From: BM003 sp963699835
Lineage (GTDB): Bacteria > Pseudomonadota > Gammaproteobacteria > Steroidobacterales > BM003
Reading direction: 5' to 3'
Assembly (NCBI GenBank): GCA_963699835.1
Contig: CAVOVJ010000011.1
Coordinates: 1 to 64,000 of the forward strand
DNA length: 64,000 nt
The notes beneath the pieces were generated by a model, which saw nothing but the letters and a program-made list of their open reading frames with translations, did no database searches and was not told where the DNA came from. Shown here piece by piece: positions 33,646 to 41,564 of the stretch (its first letter is position 1; each line of letters opens with the position of its first letter). The position numbers and the translations under genes are program-made.

Positions 33646-36390
33646 ATGGCCGAGATAAGTCGTGCGGCATTGTTCGGCAAGCTCAACCAGGTGGGTTACA
33701 AGTCCATCGAGGCGGCGACCGTATTCTGCAAAATGCGGGGTAATCCGAACGTGGAGCTGGTCCACTGGCTGCACCAGATTCTGCAGTTGCAGGACTCTGA
33801 CCTGCATCGCATCGTCCGGCAATTCAACCTCGAACCGTCGCGCCTCGCGGCCGACATTACCGAAGCGCTGGAACGTTTGCCGCGCGGTTCCACAACGATC
33901 TCGGATCTTTCGGCGCACGTCGAAGAGGCGGTAGAGCGAGGTTGGGTGCTGGCAACGCTGATGTTTGGCGAATCGCAGGTGCGCTCGGGCTACCTGGTCG
34001 CCGGAATGCTGCAGACCCGCGGCCTGCGCAATGCATTGCAATCAATTTCGAACGAATTTGGCAAACTCAAATTCGAAGCGCTTACGGACAAGTTCGATGA
34101 GGTCGTTGGCGACTCACCGGAAAACCGCATGCACGCGCATGACGGGTTCCAGGCCGGCGGCGGCGCGGCTCCCGGAGACGCCAGCGGTGCGATGGCACCG
34201 GCGCAGATGGGTAAGCAGGAAGCGCTGGCACAATTCACCGTCGACATGACCGAGCAGGCGCGCAACGGCGAGATCGATCCGATTGTCGGCCGCGACGAAG
34301 AGATACGGCAGATGATCGATATCCTTATGCGCAGGCGGCAGAACAACCCGATCCTCACCGGCGAGGCGGGGGTCGGCAAGACCGCTGTGGTTGAGGGTTT
34401 CGCGCATCGTCTCGCCAAGGGCGATGTGCCGCCACCGCTGCAGAATGTCAGCCTGCGTGCGCTCGACGTCGGGCTGCTGCAGGCGGGCGCGAGCATGAAA
34501 GGCGAGTTCGAGAATCGTCTCAAGCAGGTCATCGAAGAGGTGCAGTCCTCCGAGAAGCCGATCATCATGTTCATCGACGAGGCGCATACGCTGGTCGGAG
34601 CGGGCGGTGCCGCCGGAACCGGCGACGCTGCCAACCTGCTCAAGCCGGCGCTGGCCCGCGGTACGCTTCGCACCGTCGCCGCGACAACCTGGGCCGAGTA
34701 CAAGAAGCACATCGAGAAAGACCCGGCCCTGACCCGCCGGTTCCAGGTGGTCCAGGTCGGGGAGCCGAGCGAGGAACGCGCGATCCTGATGATGCGGGCG
34801 ATGGCGTCGGTGATGGAAAAACATCACCGGGTGCAGTTGCTGGACGAGGCGCTCGAGGCGGCGGTGCGGTTATCGCATCGTTACATTCCGGCGCGGCAGT
34901 TGCCGGACAAGGCCGTCAGCCTGCTCGATACCGCCTGCGCTCGTGTCGCGATCAGCCAGCATGCGGAGCCGCCCGAGGTCGAGGACTGCCGGCGCCGGAT
35001 CGAGGCGCTGAAGCGCGAGCTGGCGATTATCGACAAGGAGAAAACGGTCGGTATCGACACCGGGGCGCGTGAGCAAGCAACCGCTGAAAAGCTTGCCGCG
35101 GAGCAAGAGCGTTTCGAGGGTCTTAACGAGCGCTGGCAGGCGGAGAAAGTACTGGTCGATCAGATTCTCGACATTCGGGCCAGGCTGCGCGGTGACGCCG
35201 GCACCGTCGAGGGGACCGACAGCGAACTCGAGAAGCGCGCGGAAGACGTCGCGGAGGAACTCGCCGAAGAAGTGGGCGAGCCGGGTGCCAGCGGCGAGGA
35301 TCGCGAGGCGCTGGTCGAGCGGCTGAAATCGCTGCAGGCGCAGCTGCATGAGCAACAGGGAGAGACCCCGTTGATCCTGCCGACGGCGGACGAGCAGGCG
35401 GTCGCATCGGTGGTCGGAGACTGGACCGGTATCCCGGTCGGACGCATGGTCAAGGACGAGATCGAGACCGTTCTGAATCTTGCCACCCATCTGAAGGAGC
35501 GGATTGTCGGCCAGGACCATGCGCTGGAGATGATTGCCAAGCGCATTCGTACCTCGCGCGCCAATCTCGATAACCCCGGCAAACCGATTGGCGTGTTTAT
35601 GCTCGCCGGCACCTCAGGTGTGGGCAAGACCGAAACCGCGCTGGCATTGGCGGAAGTGCTCTACGGCGGCGAGCAGAACATCATCACGATCAATATGAGC
35701 GAGTACCAGGAAGCGCATACGGTCTCGACGCTGAAAGGCTCGCCGCCCGGTTATGTCGGCTACGGTGAGGGCGGCGTACTGACCGAGGCGGTGCGGCGCA
35801 GACCATACAGTGTCGTGTTGCTCGATGAGGTAGAGAAAGCCCACCCGGACGTGCACGAGATCTTTTTCCAGGTTTTCGACAAGGGCTGGATGGAAGATGG
35901 CGAAGGAAGGGTGATTGATTTCAAGAATACGCTGATCCTGTTGACGACAAATGCCGGAACCGACCTGATTATGAACCTGTGCAAGGATCCGGAGCTGATG
36001 CCGGAGCCCGAGGGTATCGCCAAGGCGATTCGCGAGCCGTTGCTGAAAATCTTCCCGCCGGCGTTGCTCGGACGCCTCGTCACGATTCCGTACTACCCGC
36101 TGAACGACGCGATGATCACGGCAATTTCGAAAATTCAGCTGCGCAAGATTGCGCGGCGGGTGGAGGCGCATCACAAGGTGCCGTTTAGCTATGACGACGA
36201 TGTGATCGGTCTCATTGCTGCACGCTGTACGGATGTCGACAGCGGTGGCCGCATGATCGATGCGATTCTTACCAATACGGTGTTGCCGGAGGTCAGCGAG
36301 GAGATTCTCACCAGGATGATGGCCGGGTCACCGGTTGCCCGGGTGCATGTAGCGGTTGCCGATGAACAGTTCGTCTATGCCTATGACTGA
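33646..36390 (+). CDS. clpV: T6SS AAA+ ATPase ClpV (TssH)
   Basis: 914-aa Clp/Hsp100 unfoldase that disassembles contracted sheath for reuse. An N-terminal Clp-N domain (residues 1-155) binds the TssC N-terminus. First AAA+ module with Walker A G-E-A-G-V-G-K-T (239-246) and Walker B I-M-F-I-D-E-A-H; a charged middle coiled coil (about 430-560); second AAA+ with G-T-S-G-V-G-K-T-E near 655, V-V-L-L-D-E-V-E-K-A-H-P-D-V and the pore loop S-P-P-G-Y-V-G-Y-G-E-G-G. Both nucleotide sites look intact. RBS GAGGGAG. Last core gene of this operon. Confidence 0.96.
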   Translation: MAEISRAALFGKLNQVGYKSIEAATVFCKMRGNPNVELVHWLHQILQLQDSDLHRIVRQFNLEPSRLAADITEALERLPRGSTTISDLSAHVEEAVERGWVLATLMFGESQVRSGYLVAGMLQTRGLRNALQSISNEFGKLKFEALTDKFDEVVGDSPENRMHAHDGFQAGGGAAPGDASGAMAPAQMGKQEALAQFTVDMTEQARNGEIDPIVGRDEEIRQMIDILMRRRQNNPILTGEAGVGKTAVVEGFAHRLAKGDVPPPLQNVSLRALDVGLLQAGASMKGEFENRLKQVIEEVQSSEKPIIMFIDEAHTLVGAGGAAGTGDAANLLKPALARGTLRTVAATTWAEYKKHIEKDPALTRRFQVVQVGEPSEERAILMMRAMASVMEKHHRVQLLDEALEAAVRLSHRYIPARQLPDKAVSLLDTACARVAISQHAEPPEVEDCRRRIEALKRELAIIDKEKTVGIDTGAREQATAEKLAAEQERFEGLNERWQAEKVLVDQILDIRARLRGDAGTVEGTDSELEKRAEDVAEELAEEVGEPGASGEDREALVERLKSLQAQLHEQQGETPLILPTADEQAVASVVGDWTGIPVGRMVKDEIETVLNLATHLKERIVGQDHALEMIAKRIRTSRANLDNPGKPIGVFMLAGTSGVGKTETALALAEVLYGGEQNIITINMSEYQEAHTVSTLKGSPPGYVGYGEGGVLTEAVRRRPYSVVLLDEVEKAHPDVHEIFFQVFDKGWMEDGEGRVIDFKNTLILLTTNAGTDLIMNLCKDPELMPEPEGIAKAIREPLLKIFPPALLGRLVTIPYYPLNDAMITAISKIQLRKIARRVEAHHKVPFSYDDDVIGLIAARCTDVDSGGRMIDAILTNTVLPEVSEEILTRMMAGSPVARVHVAVADEQFVYAYD

Positions 36391-36417
36391 GGTGGCCCGG
36401 CAACAGGTGAATGACTG

Positions 36418-36627
36418 ATGTCCGCCGATCCCGAAAAGCCCTACACGATCGAGGCTGCCGATGGGCGTTTCGAGGTGCGGGCAGCGAGCGGGCGCGTGAT
36501 CATGGCCTGCGCTGACGAAGCGAGCGCAGCGCATTACGCTACGTTGCTGAACGAGGCTTTCCGCGCGGTTACAAGAGCGGATTTCGCGACGCGCTGGCTT
36601 CGTGAGGCCACTGCGAGGCGAACTTAG
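36418..36627 (+). CDS. Small T6SS-linked protein, 69 aa
   Basis: Unrecognised. Compact alpha/beta-looking sequence (F-E-V-R-A-A-S-G-R-V-I-M-A-C-A-D-E-A-S-A) without membrane segment or signal. Starts at ATG 36418, 27 bp after clpV, and is 2 bp upstream of the TPR-methyltransferase gene, so it is probably in the same operon. The spacing and intact frame in a region with many frameshifts argue that it is real. Confidence 0.6.
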   Translation: MSADPEKPYTIEAADGRFEVRAASGRVIMACADEASAAHYATLLNEAFRAVTRADFATRWLREATARRT

Positions 36628-36629
36628 CG

Positions 36630-38481
36630 GTGGCGGACGACGATTTGAGAAACAGCGTGGGGAGGGCGATCGGCCTGCATCGCGCCGGCAGGCTTGACGA
36701 GGCGGCAGATGTTTATCGCCAGGTTCTTGTTTTGCAGCCGGATCACGTCGACGCAAATTACCTTTTCGGCATGCTCTGTTTCCAGCAACGGGAACTGGAG
36801 CCGGCTTTATCGCATGTTGCCGAAGCAGTCCGGCTCGCGCCAGACAATGCGACGTTCGTTGCCGACCTCGGGCGGATTCAGAAGGCGAGCGGAGACCTGG
36901 TCGAGGCGATTGCGACGCTGGAGCGGGCGGTGGATCTCGATCCGCAGTGTGCCGCTTCATGGGTCGCGCTCGGCGATGCGCGAAATGCGCCGACCGTCGT
37001 GACGAGGCAGTCGATGCCTACCGCAAGGCCATAGACTTAGCGCCTGACCTTGCGATGGCGCACAACAATCTCGGTGTGGCGTTGAGGGCATTGCGGCAGT
37101 TCGAGCCGGCGATCGAGGCGCTTTCGGCGCGCGATTGCTTTGCGCAGTGAATATGTGGATGCCTGGCTGAATCTCGTCAACACAATCGAGAGCCTGGAAG
37201 ATCATGCGGTCGCCATGAGCGCGCTGAACCAGGCGATCGAGATGGCTCCCGGATTCGCTCGAATTACGGATCCGAATCGCATACCAGTTGTTTCACGCGG
37301 AGCGATTTGAAGAGTCGCTCGCGCAATGCGAAATGGCGCTGGCGCAGTCGCAGCAGAATGCGGAGCTTTTTCATGTCAGGGGTTTGAGTTTGCAGAGTCT
37401 CGGTCGAGTCGGCGACGCGGTGGAGTCATATCTCGCCGCACTTGCTATCGATGACGGCGACCCGCATGTCCACAGTAATCTCGGCACGGCATTACGCAAT
37501 GCGGGCGATGTTATCGCGGCGAATCGCGAGTTTTGAACGGGCGCTGCAGATCGACGCGAAATTCGACAAGGCGTTGTTCAACCTCGGCGTGGCGCAGCAG
37601 GAAATCGGAAGTTTCACGGAAGCCGTTAGGCTCTGGAGGCGGCGCTCACCATTGATCCGGTGTATGGAGAGGCATATCGGCGATTAGCGGTTGTCTATTA
37701 CGCGATGGATGACGAGGCCGGAGCCGTCGCGGTGGTACGCCGATGGCTCGAGCGCGATCCGGACAGTGCGGTGGCCCGGCACCTGTTGCGTGCGCATACC
37801 GAGCCGGATAGCGAGCAACGCGCTGAGGATGACTACATTCGCCACGAGTTCGATGCATTCGCCGAGTCTTTCGATCGCACGCTTGAGCGTCTCGACTATC
37901 GCGGACCGGGCTGGTGGCGCAATTGCTGGCGGCGCGAGCTTACCCGGTGAAGCAGCGGATCTTGTGGTACTCGACGCGGATGCGGTACGGGTCTTTGTGC
38001 TGCGGTGTTACGCGATTATGCGCGACGGCTGGTCGGCGTCGATCTTTCCGCCGGGGATGGTAGACAGGCGCAGCAGCGAAATCTTTACGATGAGCTGGTG
38101 GTTGCTGAATTGCTGGATTTCATGGGGCGATCGGCGACTGGTTTCGATCTCATTCTGTGTACCGATACGCTGGTTTATTTCGGTAGTCTTACGCAGGTGA
38201 TGCAGAGTTTCGCCGCGGCATTGCAGCCTTCCGGTTGCTCGCATTTACGCTGGAGGAGTTGCAGCCAGGGGATGCCGAACCCCTGCGATTGAATGCGCAT
38301 GGCCGCTACAGTCACAGCGCGGCTTATGTTGCCGCTGAGGTGGAAGCGGCCGGCCTCGAGCTGGTGACTACTGCAGCATCAGACCCTTCGCATCGAGCTG
38401 AACAAGCCGGTGCGAGGTCTGCTGGTGCTGGCGCGGCAAGCGGAGTCGCCGGGCCCGGGTGACGGCGAACCGTCGCGGTGA
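36630..38481 (+). pseudogene. TPR-repeat methyltransferase in the T6SS operon, about ten indels
   Basis: Pieces in all three frames join into one protein. Eight to nine TPR repeats (for example H-R-A-G-R-L-D-E-A-A-D-V-Y and A-M-A-H-N-N-L-G-V-A-L) run to about residue 370; then a class I SAM-methyltransferase domain, with motif I C-G-T-G-L-C near 37983, L-V-G-V-D-L-S-A-G, L-I-L-C-T-D-T-L-V-Y-F-G and a closing L-R-I-E-L-N-K-P-V. This is the 'predicted TPR-repeat methyltransferase' type. Breaks near 36985, 37128, 37265, 37530, 37628, 37910, 37980, 38065, 38232 and 38365 include both insertions and deletions, so this locus is denser and more mixed than the others and could be a true pseudogene. 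Final stop at 38479-38481 overlaps the next start. Confidence 0.65.
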
Positions 38482-39221
38482 GAGCAGTGGCGATGAAACA
38501 TACCCATGTTCATGTAGTTGGCGCGGGTGAAACGCTACGCTTGCTCGCGCAACGATACGGTCTCGACTCGTGGCGGGCCATTTACGATGCGCCGGGAAAC
38601 GCGGCCCTGCGGCGAAATTTTCCCGAACCTGACGACGTTCCCCCGGGGCTGACAATCACGGTGCCGCGGCCGGTTCAGCAATTGCTACGGCAGAGACTGC
38701 AGGCGCTATACCGGATCAAGCCGTTTCTGGCAGGTCTTTTTGACGAGCAGGACCGGTTGCTGGAGAGTCTGTCGGCAGGTGGGCTCAGCGACGCTGACTT
38801 TGCTGATGCGACATCCCTGGCGCCGTTGGTGCGGGAAATCAACGATGCCGTGGCGGCGGCAATCGAGGATTCGGCTGCTGCGGCGACTGCGATAGCGGAC
38901 ACGAATCTGGCGCTGCTGCAAACCCACTGGTATTGCAGCAGCGATCTCGCCGCTATTCCCGCATCAGGGGGTGTGGAGGCGGCGGGTCTGTATTGGCTGG
39001 TTTCGCTCGACCTGGTTGCTGTTTGGCGTCAGCTCTGGTCGGCCGAGCGCCTGTTGGCGCGGCACCGGGAACTGGACGGCGAGCCGGCCGCGCGGTGGAT
39101 GGCGCGCGAACTGACAACCGTCCGTTCACGTGTGCTGCAACATGCGGATTCGCGGATCCGGCAAACGCTTGTCGCCATCGCCGGGTTCGACCGCCAACGT
39201 GCGAGCCAGCGGGCGGACTAG
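38478..39221 (+). CDS. LysM-like protein at the end of the tss operon
   Basis: 247 aa (242 from ATG 38493). Residues about 8-60 look like a LysM fold: H-V-H-V-V-G-A-G-E-T-L-R-L-L-A-Q-R-Y-G-L...W-R-A-I-Y and L-T-I-T-V-P. The rest is Ala/Leu-rich helix with an acidic middle. No signal peptide, so it is probably a cytosolic T6SS accessory rather than a wall binder; LysM-like modules are common in T6SS and phage baseplate accessories. GTG 38478 overlaps the preceding stop (GTGA). Its stop overlaps by 4 bp the stop of the convergent sheath-like gene. Confidence 0.65.
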   Translation: MRAVAMKHTHVHVVGAGETLRLLAQRYGLDSWRAIYDAPGNAALRRNFPEPDDVPPGLTITVPRPVQQLLRQRLQALYRIKPFLAGLFDEQDRLLESLSAGGLSDADFADATSLAPLVREINDAVAAAIEDSAAAATAIADTNLALLQTHWYCSSDLAAIPASGGVEAAGLYWLVSLDLVAVWRQLWSAERLLARHRELDGEPAARWMARELTTVRSRVLQHADSRIRQTLVAIAGFDRQRASQRAD

Positions 39222-40702
39222 AGTCCGCGCAACGCCGCAGGTGGATCCGCGATGGACTGAAAGCGCAGCAACGCCACGTTGTCCGCATTGCGCTGACTCA
39301 GGAAGCTCATCAGGCCGGATCGCGCAATGTGCCCGGCGCTGTCCTCGCTCAGATAGGTTTCGGCGGCCGGCATGATGGCCTGCCCGCTGCCGTCATCGTA
39401 AATGGCGAGCGGCATTGCATCGAGCCTCAGGTAAGTGCCGCCAGCGATTGCCGCGTCCTGTTCGAGAAATGCGAGGCCGGAGAGAATTGCGCAACCGTAG
39501 GCCGGATTGCCCCAGAGAAAGTCCTCGTGATTCGGTCGCGGCGTCAGTTCTTCGAACTCGAAAAGCTCGGTGGGTTCGCCCTTCGCGCCATAGGGCATCC
39601 GGAGTAGTAATCGCGGCGCGGCGAGGCCGACATACTCGGAATGCTCTCCCTGGCGCAACCTGCGCCAGGGTTCGGCAATGTCGTCGGCGACGCCGTTCCA
39701 GTCTGCTGCGCGCGGTTGTGCCACGAGCGAGTCACAGCCGAACAGTCGCGGCGAACCTTCGGCAACAAGCGGGCAACCCGCGGCGCTGGCCAATGCGGCC
39801 AGATGGCCGAGCGTGTCGAGTTCGTCAGCATCTTTGCCGAAGCAGAAGTCTGCGACGATCATCGAAATCGGCCGTTCGCCCGGTGTATTCAGCCGTTCCT
39901 CGATGACTCGGCGGTACAACACCGAGTCGCCCGGCACGCCGCTCGGCGGCGCGAGGTCCGCGGCGATATCGGCGTACGATGCGTCGATCATATGGATCTG
40001 CAGCGTATCGTCGATATCGAGCGAGCTCACCAGCCAGTGCAAACCGCGCCAGGCTGTCTCCAGGCGCTGCAGGACCGGGTCATGCAGGGCTCGGCGGAGC
40101 ACGATGGCGATTGAGTCGTCAACGATGGCGAGGAGCTGGGTCTGGTTGTCGTCGATGCCGGGTTCGATATGCGGGGCGACAAGGTCGCGAATAATCCGAT
40201 CCACTCTCTGCCCGGCGCGGCGTGCTTCGGACCTGGCCGCACTGACCGCCGGCTGTTCCCCAATAAGGTCCTGAAACAGGGATTCCTTGTGCTCTGCCCC
40301 ATGGCTGTCCGATGGTGCGGTTGGCGCGGGTGTGGATTCCGCCGCCCCGGCCAGCAACTCGTCCGCCGCCTCGCGGAAGGTCGCGGGGTTTAGCAAACGC
40401 TTGCGCAGATCCAGTAGCGTTTCGATTTCGGGTAATCGCAAGGCGAGCTCGTCCGGATGAAAATCGTCCAATGAACTGAGCGTGATGACCTCGTCGTCCG
40501 CGACCCCGGTCCGCCACGTCGGTGCAGTTCGGGCAAGCAGCAGGTCAAAGTTTTCTGCAGTAACTCTCCGCGGAACCAGCGCACGCTCCGCGCTGCCACC
40601 GAAATCGGCGATGACCAGCACATCCATGGCTTGCCGGGAAGGCGCCGGTCCGGAGTGAGCGGAGCGGGAAAACCCCACCGAGAAGTCGATACCGTTTGCC
40701 AT
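39218..40702 (-). CDS. Fused TssB/TssC-like T6SS sheath paralogue
   Basis: 494 aa. Residues 25-125 follow TssB: M-D-V-L-V-I-A-D-F-G-G, then R-R-V-T-A-E-N-F-D and S-L-D-D-F-H-P-D-E-L. A Pro/Ala linker leads to a TssC-like part: L-E-T-A-W-R-G-L-H-W-L-V (compare G-A-W-R-G-L-H-H-L-V in TssC), M-I-V-A-D-F-C-F-G, R-M-P-Y-G-A-K-G-E-P-T-E-L-F and W-G-N-P-A-Y-G-C-A-I. The C-terminal N-P-G-Y-Y...Y-Q-L-E handshake strand of TssC is missing; the protein ends soon after L-R-F-Q-S-I-A. It may be a cap, adaptor or alternative sheath element. Transcribed opposite to the tss operon and intact. Confidence 0.8.
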   Translation of the reverse strand: MANGIDFSVGFSRSAHSGPAPSRQAMDVLVIADFGGSAERALVPRRVTAENFDLLLARTAPTWRTGVADDEVITLSSLDDFHPDELALRLPEIETLLDLRKRLLNPATFREAADELLAGAAESTPAPTAPSDSHGAEHKESLFQDLIGEQPAVSAARSEARRAGQRVDRIIRDLVAPHIEPGIDDNQTQLLAIVDDSIAIVLRRALHDPVLQRLETAWRGLHWLVSSLDIDDTLQIHMIDASYADIAADLAPPSGVPGDSVLYRRVIEERLNTPGERPISMIVADFCFGKDADELDTLGHLAALASAAGCPLVAEGSPRLFGCDSLVAQPRAADWNGVADDIAEPWRRLRQGEHSEYVGLAAPRLLLRMPYGAKGEPTELFEFEELTPRPNHEDFLWGNPAYGCAILSGLAFLEQDAAIAGGTYLRLDAMPLAIYDDGSGQAIMPAAETYLSEDSAGHIARSGLMSFLSQRNADNVALLRFQSIADPPAALRGL

Positions 40703-40921
40703 GATGTGCCCCCTGGGCTGGTTGTGGCATTGCGTTGCCGGCCCGCGATCTGCTAGCTTTCGTTTGTTCGGCTTTATCGCCTAATTATCTGAATATCTGC
40801 GATAATTTGAGTCTAGCTCAGAACTGAGCACAGTGTGACGGGGTAACTTTAGGTAGTTGGGAGTATTCCGAAGCTTATTTGCTGGGCTCAGCATGGTTCG
40901 GGAAGTCAGAGGAAAGCACAA
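40703..40921. promoter_or_regulatory. Divergent promoter region, sheath paralogue and 92-aa gene
   Basis: AT-rich stretch 40750-40830. An extended -10 like TGCGATAAT ends near 40806 on the plus strand without a good -35. A dyad GCTCAG-AA-CTGAGC lies at about 40816-40829, just downstream, in operator position. AGAGGAAAG precedes ATG 40922. Confidence 0.35.
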
Positions 40922-41200
40922 ATGGGCCGACCGAAAATCGTCGAGCAGAATTACTTCGAGTTCAAATCGGCGCTGCAAAAAGCGGTCGACGAGGGAACCC
41001 GGCTCGAACCAAAAGAAAAAGAACGCTGGCGCGAGTGGGTGAAAAAGCATCGCATCCAGGAGGCGGCTTTTCGCAGCCTTGCGGAAGGCAGATTTGAAGG
41101 CATTGCACCGGTCATTATCGATTCCGATGGCCCGTGGGGTGGTTACTATTTGTTCTCGACGGCCGAAGAAGCCTGCCTGAAGTGGACTCGCGAGGACTGA
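40922..41200 (+). CDS. Small conserved-looking protein, 92 aa
   Basis: Unrecognised. Highly charged helical first half (residues 5-50, many Lys/Glu/Trp: E-K-E-R-W-R-E-W-V-K-K-H-R) and a C-terminal half D-S-D-G-P-W-G-G-Y-Y-L-F-S-T-A-E-E-A that looks beta. Cytosolic. Good RBS. Located between the sheath paralogue and vgrG; it could be an effector immunity or adaptor protein, but nothing in the sequence shows this. Confidence 0.55.
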   Translation: MGRPKIVEQNYFEFKSALQKAVDEGTRLEPKEKERWREWVKKHRIQEAAFRSLAEGRFEGIAPVIIDSDGPWGGYYLFSTAEEACLKWTRED

Positions 41201-41564
41201 CGGGCCAGCGCAGCGCGATAGCGCCCAGCGTTTCATGAGCCGTATGCCAGTGCCGCGAGGCCTCACGCCATTTTGGATGATCGATGCGGCTGTGAAATCA
41301 AATCCGGCGCTGGTGACCGCTTCCTCTTACAGCGGCGGCGGATTGGTGGAAAAACGCATAACGAAATGAACTGGCGTTATCGCAGGCCGCGGCGTTCGAA
41401 AATGTCGCTGGCGATCCGTGCCGGCGGGCTCCGATCGGGAAAAAGATCCGGGTGCGCGCTGCATCGCAGGCGCCACGGTCTATACTTTCCTCAAACAACA
41501 AGCTCGTGCGAAAGCGAACTCGCTGGATTCAGGCACATTCGCAAGAGCCGATAAGGACGCCCAT
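41201..41564. other. Intergenic region upstream of vgrG, 364 bp
   Basis: No convincing gene or repeat. A TATACT box at 41481-41486 may be the vgrG -10, with no clear -35. ATAAGGACGCC is the ribosome site. Confidence 0.4.

Noticed and set aside
34114..34827. Minus-strand ORFs inside clpV
   Set aside because: Antisense shadows of an intact 914-codon gene.
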